A stretch of DNA of 64,000 bases from Cellulophaga algicola DSM 14237 (GCF_000186265.1 NC_014934.1:310001-374000), one strand, 5' to 3'; counted from the stretch's first letter, positions 27,134 through 36,177 are shown. Notes: generated by a model from the letters alone, not told the origin. Numbers and translations: made by a program.

Positions 27134-27580
27134 CTAGTTTTTCTCCTCTTCTTTTATTTCTTCCTTTGCTTCTTCTTTTACTTCTTCTTTTGCTTCAAAG
27201 TCTGATATTCCTTGTTCTTGAAGCATGTTATACCATTGAATAACTTTCTTTATATCACTGGCATATACTCTATCTTCATCATAGTTAGGAAGTATCTCAA
27301 AGAAATACTCTTCTAACTTTAACTTATCATCTTTATGAGAAACTGGTGTTTTCTCCCCATTTTCTTTTTCTTGAATTTTTAAGAACACTTCTCGAAGCGG
27401 AATTTCTGCATCTAGTGTGTAAATAGCGATTTCAGAAAGAACACTTACATTGTTCTTGAAACCAACTGTTATTTTTTTACCATCTAATAATGATTCTGCT
27501 ACAAAACCAGCTCTAGTTTGTGTTAATAATTTAAACAAACCTGGTTTTCCTCCTATGGATAAAATTTTATCTAAACTCAT
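27134..27580 (-). CDS. DUF5606 domain-containing protein
   Basis: A 148-residue cytoplasmic protein that begins MSLDKILSIGGKPGLFKLL, the usual start of the DUF5606 family in Bacteroidota. A C-terminal low-complexity tail of repeated KEE/EAK units follows residue 128. The function is unknown. Its position after peptide deformylase is often seen in flavobacteria and suggests a translation-linked role, which is inference. It lies 56 bp downstream of def, before a strong terminator. Confidence 0.85.
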   Translation of the reverse strand: MSLDKILSIGGKPGLFKLLTQTRAGFVAESLLDGKKITVGFKNNVSVLSEIAIYTLDAEIPLREVFLKIQEKENGEKTPVSHKDDKLKLEEYFFEILPNYDEDRVYASDIKKVIQWYNMLQEQGISDFEAKEEVKEEAKEEIKEEEKN

Positions 27581-27636
27581 GTATTATTTTAATTTCTGGA
27601 CAAATATTAAACTTTTACGCGTATAAAAAAACTAGT

Positions 27637-28227
27637 TTACCTACCTTTTTTTATATCTGGAAAACGCATGCGATAATCTGCACTAATTTTTCCTTTTGAA
27701 ATATTACTCAACTTTCCTTTTAATAAACGTTTTTTTAAGCTGGATAGTTTATCGGTAAACAATATTCCTTCAATATGATCATATTCATGTTGAATCACTC
27801 GGGCTAATAAACCACCGTAGCTCTCACTTTTTTCATTAAAATTCTCATCTAAATAAGTAATTTTAATGGTTTCTTTTCTATTCACATCTTCACGAACATC
27901 AGGAATACTTAAACATCCTTCGTTAAAATTCCACTCCTCTCCAGTTTCTTCTTCTATCTTAGCATTTACGAAAACTTTTTTAAAGCCATCTAATGCTTTT
28001 TGATCTTCTGGAGATAAGTCTTCATCTTCTGAAAATGGAGTCGTATCAATAACAAATAAGCGAATAGGCAAACCAATTTGTGGTGCTGCCAAACCAACGC
28101 CACTTGCATTATACATAGTTTCCCACATATTTTCGACTAAGGTTTCTAGTTTAGGGTAGTCCTTTGCTATATCAGTTCCTACTTTTCGTAAAACTGGATC
28201 TCCGTAAGCGATAATTGGTAATATCAT
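27637..28227 (-). CDS. def: Peptide deformylase
   Basis: A 196-residue metalloenzyme that removes the N-formyl group from new proteins. All three family motifs are intact: GVGLAAPQIG (motif I, 43-52), EGCLS with metal ligand C105 (motif II) and QHEYDH with H147, E148 and H151 (motif III). An insert of about 20 acidic residues (FSEDEDLSPEDQ) between motifs I and II is typical of Bacteroidota copies. It starts 4 bp after ruvX. Confidence 0.97.
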   Translation of the reverse strand: MILPIIAYGDPVLRKVGTDIAKDYPKLETLVENMWETMYNASGVGLAAPQIGLPIRLFVIDTTPFSEDEDLSPEDQKALDGFKKVFVNAKIEEETGEEWNFNEGCLSIPDVREDVNRKETIKITYLDENFNEKSESYGGLLARVIQHEYDHIEGILFTDKLSSLKKRLLKGKLSNISKGKISADYRMRFPDIKKGR

Positions 28228-28231
28228 TTTA

Positions 28232-28642
28232 TTAAATTCTGTTTAAATATGCTTGTAAAATAATTGTAGCACTAATTTCATCAACCAATGCTTTGTCTCT
28301 TCGTTGTTTCTTTTTTAAACCACTATCAATCATGGTTTGGAATGCCATCTTAGAAGTAAACCTCTCGTCTTGGCGTTCTATTTTAATCGTTGGAAAACTA
28401 GCTTTCAACTTTTCTATAAAAGGGAGAATCAAAGCTTCAGATTCTGAAACCTGATTATTCATTTGTTTTGGTTCTCCAACAACTAGCAACTCTACCTTCT
28501 CCGTTGCCACGTAGTTCTTTAAAAAATCTATTAATTCTTTCGTAGCTACAGTTGTTAATCCTGATGCAATAAGCTGTAACTCATCCGTAACAGCAATTCC
28601 TGTTCGAACTTTACCATAATCAAGTGCAACAATCCGTGCCAT
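28232..28642 (-). CDS. ruvX: RuvX/YqgF family Holliday junction resolvase-like protein
   Basis: A 136-residue RNase H-fold protein. The N-terminal ARIVALDYGKVRTGIAVTD carries the first catalytic Asp; later motifs are LLVVGEPKQMN and ERQDERFTS, and a C-terminal DEISATIILQAYL holds another acidic residue. YqgF-family proteins take part in 16S rRNA 5' end maturation and possibly in resolving DNA junctions. It is the first gene of the ruvX-def-DUF5606 operon and is divergent from dapD. Confidence 0.93.
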   Translation of the reverse strand: MARIVALDYGKVRTGIAVTDELQLIASGLTTVATKELIDFLKNYVATEKVELLVVGEPKQMNNQVSESEALILPFIEKLKASFPTIKIERQDERFTSKMAFQTMIDSGLKKKQRRDKALVDEISATIILQAYLNRI

Positions 28643-28658
28643 TCATTTTATTTTTTTG

Positions 28659-28666
28659 CAAAAATA
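28659..28666 (-). promoter_or_regulatory. -7 box of the ruvX operon
   Basis: The minus strand reads TATTTTTG (TAnnTTTG), 16 bp before the ruvX ATG. No good -33 TTG was seen at the normal spacing, so this is a half-supported promoter. Confidence 0.4.
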
Positions 28667-28719
28667 AAGGATAAATTGTTATAACTATAAATTAGCACGA
28701 ATAATTACCGTTTAGGACT

Positions 28720-28727
28720 TATATTTG
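28720..28727 (+). promoter_or_regulatory. -7 box of dapD
   Basis: TATATTTG is a perfect TAnnTTTG box ending 18 bp before the dapD ATG. A -33 TTG is not visible at 17-23 nt. Confidence 0.4.
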
Positions 28728-28745
28728 GGAAAATTTTAGCGTAAA

Positions 28746-29561
28746 ATGACTGAATTAAGAGAACAAATAGAAAAAGCTTGGGATAACCGAGATTTATTGA
28801 AAGAAGAAAATACACAAACTGCAATACGCTCAGTAATAGATTTATTAGATGAAGGTAAATTGCGTTGTGCTGAACCAACTACAGACGGTTGGCAAATAAA
28901 TGAATGGGTTAAAAAAGCAGTAGTATTATATTTCCCTATTCAGAAAATGGAAACTCTTGAAGCTGGTATTTTTGAATACCACGATAAAATGCCTTTAAAA
29001 AGAGGTTATAAAGAAAAAGGAATTCGTGTAGTACCAGGGGCTACGGCAAGACACGGAGCTTATATTTCTGCTGGCACTATTTTAATGCCGAGTTACGTAA
29101 ATATAGGTGCTTATGTAGACGAAGGTACTATGGTAGATACTTGGGCAACAGTAGGTAGCTGTGCTCAAATTGGTAAAAATGTACACCTTAGTGGTGGTGT
29201 TGGTATTGGCGGCGTTTTAGAGCCATTACAAGCGGCTCCTGTAATTATTGAAGATAATGTATTCGTAGGCTCTAGATGTATCGTTGTAGAAGGCGTACGT
29301 GTAGAAAGAGAAGCTGTTTTAGGTGCAAATGTTGTTCTTACTGCATCTACTAAAATTATTGACGTTACCGGAGATACTCCTGTTGAACGTAAAGGATTAG
29401 TACCTGCTAGATCGGTAGTAATTCCTGGTAGCTATACTAAAAAATTCCCTGCAGGAGAATACAACGTTCCATGTGCATTAATTATTGGTACACGTAAGGA
29501 AAGTACCAATAAAAAGACCTCTCTAAATGACGCACTTAGAGAATATGATGTAGCGGTATAA
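28746..29561 (+). CDS. dapD: 2,3,4,5-tetrahydropyridine-2,6-dicarboxylate N-succinyltransferase
   Basis: A 271-residue enzyme of lysine and meso-diaminopimelate synthesis that transfers a succinyl group from succinyl-CoA to tetrahydrodipicolinate. The N-terminal helical domain (1-95) is followed by a left-handed beta-helix of hexapeptide repeats (GAYISAGTILMPSYVNIGAY and on). Length and order fit DapD. The family's substrate loop (VPGATARHGAY) is present. It is a single-gene unit, divergent from ruvX and closed by a strong terminator. Confidence 0.96.
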   Translation: MTELREQIEKAWDNRDLLKEENTQTAIRSVIDLLDEGKLRCAEPTTDGWQINEWVKKAVVLYFPIQKMETLEAGIFEYHDKMPLKRGYKEKGIRVVPGATARHGAYISAGTILMPSYVNIGAYVDEGTMVDTWATVGSCAQIGKNVHLSGGVGIGGVLEPLQAAPVIIEDNVFVGSRCIVVEGVRVEREAVLGANVVLTASTKIIDVTGDTPVERKGLVPARSVVIPGSYTKKFPAGEYNVPCALIIGTRKESTNKKTSLNDALREYDVAV

Positions 29562-29585
29562 AACAGACCCTAAATAATATAACGT

Positions 29586-29626
29586 AGTCTTCCATGGTTT
29601 TATAAATCATGGAAGACTTTTTTTTT
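29586..29626 (+). terminator. Intrinsic terminator after dapD
   Basis: AGTCTTCCATG pairs with CATGGAAGACT across a 12-nt loop and is followed by a run of T residues. Confidence 0.9.
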
Positions 29627-29749
29627 GAAATGGTTTTCATATAAATACCTTAAAATATTATTTATACAGGCCATTTTTTTTTAGGTTTGCCGCCGCATAA
29701 AAACAAATGTTCTTGTTTAAATTTTACAAGTTTTAATAGATACTTTGAT

Positions 29750-30457
29750 ATGAAGATAGTGATACTGGCCGCAGGAATAGGTTCAAGATTGGGAAACCCG
29801 TTTCCTAAACCTTTAACGCCATTGGTAAACGGAAAAAGTATCATGCAAATGCAGCTTGATAACATCAATACTTATTACTCCGTAGAAGATATCAATGTGG
29901 TCGTTGGCTTTAAAAAAGACTTAATCATGGAACGTTTTCCTAATTTAAGCTATACTTACAACCCTTCTTTCAATAAAACAAACACGTCAAAAAGCTTATT
30001 AAAAGTTTTAACAAAGTTTAGAGATACATCTGTACTTTGGATGAATGGCGATGTTGTATTTGATGAAAAACTATTCGATGTTTTAAATCCATTTATTCAG
30101 AAAAAACAATCCTTTATAGCGGTTAACACTAGTAAAGTAGCAGATGAAGAAGTAAAATACACCCTAGAAAACGGATTTGTCAAGGAACTATCAAAAACAG
30201 TTAAAGGCGGACTTGGAGAAGCTGTTGGGATTAATTATATAGCCTCAAAAGACATCAATAGTTTTATTACTAGACTAGAAGAATGTGATCAAAATGATTA
30301 TTTTGAACGTGGACTTGAAATTTCCATCGAAAAAGATGATTTAAAAATGTGTGCAGTAGACATTTCTGAATACAATTGCATAGAAATAGATTTTCAAGAA
30401 GATTTAGATACCGCCAATAAACTACATAAAGAAGTTGCTTTTACTGTAGGATTATGA
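29750..30457 (+). CDS. Sugar/alcohol-phosphate nucleotidyltransferase (LicC-like)
   Basis: About 235 residues from the ATG at 29750; the in-frame ATG 63 bp upstream would add a stretch not seen in the family. The start MKIVILAAGIGSRLGNPFPK is the NTP-binding signature (GxGxRxxxxxPK) of nucleotidyltransferases, and VLWMNGDVVFDE carries the metal-binding Asp. ENGFVKELSK and a late YNCIEIDFQEDL fit LicC/GlmU-N-type enzymes that activate choline, glycerol or sugar phosphates with CTP or UTP. A CDP-glycerol glycerophosphotransferase-like gene follows, so it may make the CDP-linked donor. Confidence 0.82.
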   Translation: MKIVILAAGIGSRLGNPFPKPLTPLVNGKSIMQMQLDNINTYYSVEDINVVVGFKKDLIMERFPNLSYTYNPSFNKTNTSKSLLKVLTKFRDTSVLWMNGDVVFDEKLFDVLNPFIQKKQSFIAVNTSKVADEEVKYTLENGFVKELSKTVKGGLGEAVGINYIASKDINSFITRLEECDQNDYFERGLEISIEKDDLKMCAVDISEYNCIEIDFQEDLDTANKLHKEVAFTVGL

Positions 30458-30638
30458 TCTATTGGAGTGGGTCTTATTATTAAACACAAACCAGATCCTT
30501 ACTGCATCAACAAAAATTATCATTAGTACAGGAGATAATTCCTTGGACTATAAACATTGGCGTAGGAAAAGAAAATACCTGCAAAAAGTAGTCTTTAAAT
30601 GTCGTAACATAAAGTAGGTTTCCATTACAAATAAGTTT

Positions 30639-30675
30639 AAATCTCCGAGCTAATTTTCTTGGAGATTTTTATTTT
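30639..30675 (+). terminator. Intrinsic terminator
   Basis: AAATCTCC pairs with GGAGATTT over a 14-nt loop, followed by TTATTTT. It separates the nucleotidyltransferase from the next gene's promoter. The 180 bp before it hold one open frame without ATG, not called. Confidence 0.7.
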
Positions 30676-30690
30676 ATGGCATTACAATTT

Positions 30691-30722
30691 TTGGTAATAG
30701 TTCCTTTTAAAGTCTATTTTTG
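30691..30722 (+). promoter_or_regulatory. Promoter of the surface-polymer transferase genes
   Basis: A -33 TTG at 30691-30693 and a -7 TATTTTTG at 30715-30722 are separated by 21 nt, as in flavobacterial promoters. The start codon is 20 bp downstream of the -7 box. Confidence 0.65.
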
Positions 30723-30742
30723 TAAAATCTAATACCATTAGA

Positions 30743-31828
30743 ATGAAACAAAAATTTTTGTTATACATAACTTACGCATACAGTATTCCTATTTGCAAAC
30801 CCCTTGAAAAAGAAATAAAAGCTAGAGGAATGGAGGTAAAATGGTTTGTAGAAGATGAAAAAACTAAAGCATACTTTAAAAATCAAGAAGATATTCTAAC
30901 TATTGAAGAAGCAATTCATTACGAACCTCATATTGTACTTACCGCAACAGATTATGTTGCAGATTTTATTCCCGGTATAAAAGTTCAAGTCTTCCATGGT
31001 TTTCCTGCAAATAAAAGAAAAGGAACAGATCAATTTATTATCCGGAATTTCTTTGACCTCTATTGTACACAAGGAGCAACTTCTACCCCGAATTTTAAAC
31101 ATAAAAGCGAAAAATTAAAACATTTTGAAGTCATTGAAACTGGATGGCCTAAGATGGATGCTTTATTCCCTTTAAAAAACAAGCCTCATAATGAGAAGCC
31201 TATTATATTGGTTTCTTCTACATTTACTAAAAAATATAGTTTAGCCTTAAATGTTTCCTTGCAAGAAGAATTAAAAAGGTTATCAAAAATAGGAAAATGG
31301 CATTTTGATATTGTTTTACATCCATTAATAGCAGAAGAAACCGTAGCTAAGTTTAAGTCTTTTCAGAATGAAAACCTTACCTACCACGATACAACCAATT
31401 TGATCCCGCTATTTGAAAAATCGGATATAATGCTATGCGACACATCATCTGCATTAATAGAGTACTTATTACAACTAAAACCCGTGGTTACCTTTAGAAA
31501 TAATATGCCTTTAGCCAGCTATATAAATGTTGATGAAGTGAGTGAAATTGAAGAAGCCATCCAGTATGCCTTATCACAACCTAAAGATATTATTTCAGAA
31601 ATTAAAAAATATGCAGATGAATCGCACACCTTTAAGGACGGAAAATCTTCAAAAAGGGTAATTGATGCTACCTTAGATTTTCTATATAAAGATAAATCCT
31701 ATTTAAAACCCAAACCTTTAAGTTTAGTAAGAAAATATAAAATAAGAAAAAAATTAAACTATTTTACTTGGAAATCATACCAAAAGCCATTGACCATAGC
31801 GGCAGACCAATTCGATAGAAAATTCTAG
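30743..31828 (+). CDS. CDP-glycerol glycerophosphotransferase family protein
   Basis: A 361-residue cytoplasmic, GT-B-like protein. Family motifs are VFHGFPANKRKG, VIETGWPKMDALFP and LCDTSSALIEYLLQLKPVV. The family (TagB/TagF-related) transfers glycerol or ribitol phosphate from CDP-linked donors to teichoic acids in Gram-positives and to capsule or LPS parts in Gram-negatives. It follows a LicC-like nucleotidyltransferase and precedes a GT2 gene by 4 bp, which supports a surface-polymer decorating role. The product chemistry is not known. Confidence 0.82.
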   Translation: MKQKFLLYITYAYSIPICKPLEKEIKARGMEVKWFVEDEKTKAYFKNQEDILTIEEAIHYEPHIVLTATDYVADFIPGIKVQVFHGFPANKRKGTDQFIIRNFFDLYCTQGATSTPNFKHKSEKLKHFEVIETGWPKMDALFPLKNKPHNEKPIILVSSTFTKKYSLALNVSLQEELKRLSKIGKWHFDIVLHPLIAEETVAKFKSFQNENLTYHDTTNLIPLFEKSDIMLCDTSSALIEYLLQLKPVVTFRNNMPLASYINVDEVSEIEEAIQYALSQPKDIISEIKKYADESHTFKDGKSSKRVIDATLDFLYKDKSYLKPKPLSLVRKYKIRKKLNYFTWKSYQKPLTIAADQFDRKF

Positions 31829-31832
31829 CATA

Positions 31833-32597
31833 TTGAAAAACAAGATAAAAATTACGAGTCTTCTTATTACTTACAACGAAGAAAAATTTATAAAAAAATT
31901 CATAGAATCTATGAGTTTTGCTGATGAGTTAATTATTATCGATTCATTTAGTTCTGATCAAACTGTTGCTATAATTAAAGAATATCCTAATGTGAAGCTC
32001 TACCAAAGAGTATTTGACGATTTTTCGAGTCAGAAAAATTATGCCATTGAAAAAGCAAGCAATGATTGGATCATTTTTTTTGATGCCGACGAAGAAATTA
32101 CTCCCCTCCTAAAGGAAGAAATAATGAACACCATTGAACTAGCTCCTAATGAGGTTGCTTTTTGGGTGTATAGGACTACCTATTACATGGGGAAACTAAT
32201 AAAGCATAGTGGTTTACAAAATGATAAAGTAATTAGATTATTTAAGAAAGAAGAGTGTAGGTACAACGGTAATCTAGTACACGAAGAAATTAAAGCTAAC
32301 GGTACCGTTGGCAAACTAAAAAATAAAATAAATCATTACTCCTATAAAGGAATAGATGATATTTTTAGAAAGCGGAATAAATACGCTAATCTACAAGCTA
32401 TTAAATTATTTGAAAAAGGAAAAAAACCCAATTTATTCCACTTTATAATAAAACCTGCATTCCGTTTTTTTAGTCATTATATCCTAAAAAAAGGTTTCTT
32501 AGATGGTTTTCAAGGCTTTATGATTGCTTACGTCTATGGCTATACTGTATTTATGCGCTATGTAAAGTTGTGGCTATTACGTAATAATTTAAACTAA
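31833..32597 (+). CDS. Family 2 glycosyltransferase (WaaE-like)
   Basis: A 254-residue GT-A enzyme that starts with TTG at 31833, 4 bp after the previous stop; no usable ATG precedes the LLITYNEE motif. Motifs: SLLITYNEEKFI, ELIIIDSFSSDQT and the metal-binding DADEE, followed by KVIRLFKKEECRYNGNLVHE, typical of the WaaE/KdtX branch that acts on LPS core sugars. The C-terminal helix-rich tail (FFSHYILKKGFLDGFQG) probably contacts the membrane. The sugar donor and acceptor are unknown. Confidence 0.9.
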   Translation: MKNKIKITSLLITYNEEKFIKKFIESMSFADELIIIDSFSSDQTVAIIKEYPNVKLYQRVFDDFSSQKNYAIEKASNDWIIFFDADEEITPLLKEEIMNTIELAPNEVAFWVYRTTYYMGKLIKHSGLQNDKVIRLFKKEECRYNGNLVHEEIKANGTVGKLKNKINHYSYKGIDDIFRKRNKYANLQAIKLFEKGKKPNLFHFIIKPAFRFFSHYILKKGFLDGFQGFMIAYVYGYTVFMRYVKLWLLRNNLN

Positions 32598-32604
32598 AAC
32601 CGCC

Positions 32605-33375
32605 TTAAAACATTAACTGTTTCTTTACCTGCTTATATTGTTCGTTGGTTTTCATGCATTTAATCCCCATATAATACGCTGCTAAATAAGACCAATAAAA
32701 TCCTTCTTTACCATTTAAGAAATTAAGTTCCAAGAAATATTTTTTAAAAAATTCTAATTTTACTTTTATAAAAATATATCCAATTCCATATTTTTTATTT
32801 TTAAGGTATTCTCCTTCTGAAAAGATAGAAGCATAGTTCGATAGCTTTTCTATATAATGGTCTAATGAACGCGTTGTAAAATGGAGGAAATTATTTTTCA
32901 GCTTACCGGACGGACCTTCCAAAATTACATTTTCATGTACTTTTTTTCCGTCAAACTTACCCCTATTCTTTTTAAAGAAACGCAAAATATACTCCTTACT
33001 CTCAGGACCGTACTCAAAAACTTTACCTAAAAAAACATGCTTTCTTTTTAAATAATACCCATTGTTAGAGGTACCAGAATCAAGCACTCCTTGTAGTTCG
33101 GCTATTAATTCTTCGGTTAAAATTTCATCCGCATCGATGCTAAGTACCCAATTATGGGTCGTTTGCTCCAAAGCAAATTGCTTTTGAACACCAAAACCTT
33201 CAAAATCTTTGTGAACTAATTTTACATGGTACTTTTTACAAATTTCTAAAGTAGCATCTGTACTGCCAGAGTCTACAACAACAATTTCATCTACCCAAGA
33301 AAGCTTATTCAAACATTTATCTAAAATTCGTTCTTCATTATAGGTAATAATAAAAACTGACAATTTCTCCTTCAT
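32605..33375 (-). CDS. Family 2 glycosyltransferase (WaaE-like), second copy
   Basis: A 256-residue GT2 protein with the same layout as its convergent neighbour: VFIITYNEERIL, EIVVVDSGSTDATLE, SIDADEILT, and FFKKNRGKFDGKKVHE. The tail KYFLELNFLNGKEGFYW is the WaaE-like membrane-facing region. It ends 7 bp from the other GT2 gene. The two copies differ enough to be old paralogues with different acceptors, probably in LPS or capsule core synthesis. Confidence 0.9.
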   Translation of the reverse strand: MKEKLSVFIITYNEERILDKCLNKLSWVDEIVVVDSGSTDATLEICKKYHVKLVHKDFEGFGVQKQFALEQTTHNWVLSIDADEILTEELIAELQGVLDSGTSNNGYYLKRKHVFLGKVFEYGPESKEYILRFFKKNRGKFDGKKVHENVILEGPSGKLKNNFLHFTTRSLDHYIEKLSNYASIFSEGEYLKNKKYGIGYIFIKVKLEFFKKYFLELNFLNGKEGFYWSYLAAYYMGIKCMKTNEQYKQVKKQLMF

Positions 33376-33547
33376 AGTACTCTTTTAAAATAGTCGTATT
33401 TGCATTTAAAATACAAATTACAGGAATATAACATTCCTATAACAGCTTTTCTACCCTCATTATTACTCCATTTGCATAAAAACATCTGTAAAAAGATTTA
33501 TTTTAATCGTTATTAAAAGGTTATTTTTGATGCCTAAAAAATTTATC

Positions 33548-34108
33548 ATGCAGGAAGAAATAAATAAATGCATCGAAATTCTTTCTAAAGGCGGTTTAAT
33601 TCTATACCCAACAGACACTGTTTGGGGTATTGGTTGTGATGCTACTAATGAGGAAGCTGTTGCTAAAATATACGCATTAAAAAAGCGTGAGAATACCAAG
33701 ACAATGATTTGTTTGGTTGCTAATGATTTCATGTTAGAAAAGCATGTAAGCGCAGTACCAGAGGTAGCTTATGACATCATAGATTTAGCCACAAAACCCA
33801 CTACAATTGTTTATGACAACCCAAAAGGTGTAGCAAAAAATTTAGTCGCAGAAGATAATACCTTAGCTATTCGAGTAGCGTCAGATAAATTTTGCCAATA
33901 CTTAATTAGTAATTTTAAAAAACCTATAGTTTCTACTTCTGCAAATATTGCTGGAGAAACTACACCTCAAACTTTTCAAGAAATTTCCATTGCAATTTTA
34001 AAAGGTGTAGACTATGTGGTAAATTTGCACCAAGATCAAAATTCAGGAACACCTTCATCTATAATTAAACTCGGGAATGATGGAGTTGTAAAAATAATCC
34101 GAGAATAG
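33548..34108 (+). CDS. L-threonylcarbamoyladenylate synthase (TsaC/Sua5/YrdC family)
   Basis: About 186 residues from the ATG at 33548; earlier in-frame starts (TTG 33527, ATG 33530) add a few residues. The YrdC fold begins KGGLILYPTDTVWGIGCDA and continues with KKRENTKTM, TIVYDNP, LAIRVASD and IVSTSANIAGETTP. It makes threonylcarbamoyl-AMP for the t6A37 modification of ANN-decoding tRNAs. The short form lacks the Sua5 C-terminal domain. It is 1 bp from the cca gene, an apparent tRNA-maturation pair. Confidence 0.93.
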   Translation: MQEEINKCIEILSKGGLILYPTDTVWGIGCDATNEEAVAKIYALKKRENTKTMICLVANDFMLEKHVSAVPEVAYDIIDLATKPTTIVYDNPKGVAKNLVAEDNTLAIRVASDKFCQYLISNFKKPIVSTSANIAGETTPQTFQEISIAILKGVDYVVNLHQDQNSGTPSSIIKLGNDGVVKIIRE

Positions 34109-34109
34109 C

Positions 34110-35531
34110 ATGACGCATACAAATCACGAGCAAGCTCTACTAAATCCGATTTTCAAGATAATTTCTACTGCAGCTAAAGAATTAAACCTAGACTGCTACG
34201 TTATTGGTGGTTTTGTACGTGACTATCTATTAGCAAGAGGTACCGCAAAAGATATTGATATTGTAGCCATTGGTAGCGGTATAGAATTAGCTAAAAAAGT
34301 AGCTAGTAAACTTAAAGGCAAACCAGAAGTTTCTGTTTTTAAGAATTTTGGTACTGCCATGATTAAATATGAAGATATTGAATTAGAATTTGTGGGTGCC
34401 AGAAAAGAGAGCTATCATGAAGATAGTAGAAAACCGGTCGTAGAAGACGGTTCTCTTGAAGACGATCAAAAAAGAAGAGATTTCACCATCAATGCATTGG
34501 CAATTTCTTTAAATGAGCCTACTTACGGCACACTATTAGATCCTTTTAATGGTATTCAAGATCTAGAAGATAAAATAATAAAAACACCATTAGCACCTGG
34601 GATTACCTACTCTGATGATCCTTTGCGAATGATGCGTGCCATCCGATTCGCTACGCAACTAGATTTTAAAATTGAAGACATATCTTTAAACGCTATAACA
34701 GAACATAAAGACCGAATAAAAATAATTTCTAAGGAACGTATAGTAGACGAACTACATAAAATATTAGCGAGTAAAATACCTTCGTTAGGGTTTTCTTTAC
34801 TTCATAAAACAGAATTATTAGGCTATATTCTTCCTGAACTTACCGCCTTACAGGGTATTGAAGAAATAGAAGGGCAACGCCACAAAGATAATTTTTGGCA
34901 TACCTTAGAGGTTGTAGATAATATTGCCCTAAATACAGATAATGTATGGCTACGTTGGGCTGCCCTACTCCATGATATTGGAAAAGCTCCTACGAAACGT
35001 TTTGATAAAAAAATTGGGTGGACCTTCCATAGCCATGAATTTATAGGCTCTAAGATGGTCTATAAGTTATTTAAAAGATTACGCATGCCTTTGAATGATA
35101 AAATGAAATTCGTTCAAAAAATGGTTTTATTGAGTTCTAGACCTATTATCTTATCGGAAGATTTTGCAACAGACTCTGCCGTACGTCGGTTAATTTTTGA
35201 TGCAGGTGAGAATATAGAAGATTTAATGACTTTATGTGAAGCAGACATCACCACCAAAAATCCTAAAAAACAAAAACGCTATCAAAATAATTTCAAATTG
35301 GTCCGCCAAAAAATAGTTGAAGTAGAAGAACGTGATCATGTGCGTAATTTTCAACCTCCTATTAGTGGCGAACAAATAATGGAAACCTTCAACCTAAAAC
35401 CTTCTAAAGAAATAGGCATTATTAAGGAAGCAATCAAAGAAGCAATCCTTGAAGGTGAAATCCCTAACGAGTATGATGCGGCTTACCAATTTATGCTTAA
35501 AAAGGGTGAAAAAATTGGTCTTACAAAGTAA
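34110..35531 (+). CDS. cca: tRNA nucleotidyltransferase with HD domain (CCA-adding type)
   Basis: A 473-residue class II nucleotidyltransferase. The head holds GGFVRDYLLAR and the metal-binding DIDIVAIG, then RRDFTINALA and DDPLRMMRAIRFA. An HD domain follows (DNFWHTLEVVDNIA, AALLHDIGKAPTK). It adds or repairs the 3' CCA of tRNAs; the HD part may remove 2',3'-cyclic phosphates. The C-terminal end (after about residue 385) is duplicated in decayed form 76 bp downstream (see the next entry). It is co-transcribed with the tsaC-like gene. Confidence 0.93.
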   Translation: MTHTNHEQALLNPIFKIISTAAKELNLDCYVIGGFVRDYLLARGTAKDIDIVAIGSGIELAKKVASKLKGKPEVSVFKNFGTAMIKYEDIELEFVGARKESYHEDSRKPVVEDGSLEDDQKRRDFTINALAISLNEPTYGTLLDPFNGIQDLEDKIIKTPLAPGITYSDDPLRMMRAIRFATQLDFKIEDISLNAITEHKDRIKIISKERIVDELHKILASKIPSLGFSLLHKTELLGYILPELTALQGIEEIEGQRHKDNFWHTLEVVDNIALNTDNVWLRWAALLHDIGKAPTKRFDKKIGWTFHSHEFIGSKMVYKLFKRLRMPLNDKMKFVQKMVLLSSRPIILSEDFATDSAVRRLIFDAGENIEDLMTLCEADITTKNPKKQKRYQNNFKLVRQKIVEVEERDHVRNFQPPISGEQIMETFNLKPSKEIGIIKEAIKEAILEGEIPNEYDAAYQFMLKKGEKIGLTK

Positions 35532-35606
35532 CACGCTTTACTTCCTTTTTTTTTAAGAGACTAAACAGAAATCTTAGCTCCATTTATTTTATACATTTTT
35601 TTTTAT

Positions 35607-35922
35607 TGCGGTGATAACATAGAGTCTTCAATAAACGCATATGAAGCTAATAGCAACACCACAAATTCTATAAAGCAAAAACGCTGCCAAAATAGCTACA
35701 AAGTTGTAAGACAAAAAAATGTTGCAGTAGAAAAACGTAATCATGTAAGAAATTTTCAGCCACTTATTAGTGGTAAAGAAATAACGGAGCCGTTTTATAT
35801 AAACCCGTCTAAAGAAATCAGAATTATAAAATAAATATTTCTTGAAGGCGAAATAAAACGATATAGCTTATCAATGTGTACTTCAAAAAGACAGTGAAAT
35901 AGGGACAGCATCGACCAAATAA
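35607..35922 (+). pseudogene. Decayed tandem copy of the cca 3' end
   Basis: Plus-strand text matches the last ~100 codons of the intact cca gene. The remnant has KQKRCQNSYKVVRQKNVAVE, RNHVRNFQPLISGKEI and NPSKEIRIIK; the intact copy has KQKRYQNNFKLVRQKIVEVE, RDHVRNFQPPISGEQI and KPSKEIGIIK. A TAA replaces the next GAA, the frame then slips, and the end reads CVLQKDSEIGTASTK and TAA at 35920-35922. It is a partial tandem duplication undergoing decay. Nothing else was seen in the 646 bp between cca and the giant gene, apart from the promoter box. Confidence 0.85.
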
Positions 35923-36063
35923 CAAGTTCACAACTACCTGGGAATTTTTCATTTATTGTAATATGGCACTAATTTAATAACCGTTCACCTACACTTATTT
36001 GTATTTCACATACACTTCACTACAATCAGCCAACATAAATTCATTTAACAGTTTCTTCATAAT

Positions 36064-36071
36064 TATATTTG
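36064..36071 (+). promoter_or_regulatory. Candidate -7 box of the giant T9SS gene
   Basis: TATATTTG fits TAnnTTTG and would give a leader of about 100 nt before the ATG at 36178. No convincing -33 TTG is seen. Confidence 0.35.
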
Positions 36072-36177
36072 GTACTTACCTTTTTATTTTAGTAAATTTC
36101 CTACAATTTATAAAGTAAATAACTATAAACCAAAACATTTTTCCTTCCCAAGTCAGGAAAACATTAAACAGTATTCC

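Noticed and set aside
30463-30617. Open frame of about 50 codons with a basic tail
   Set aside because: Only a TTG start, no recognised domain, and it ends shortly before a terminator; likely chance.
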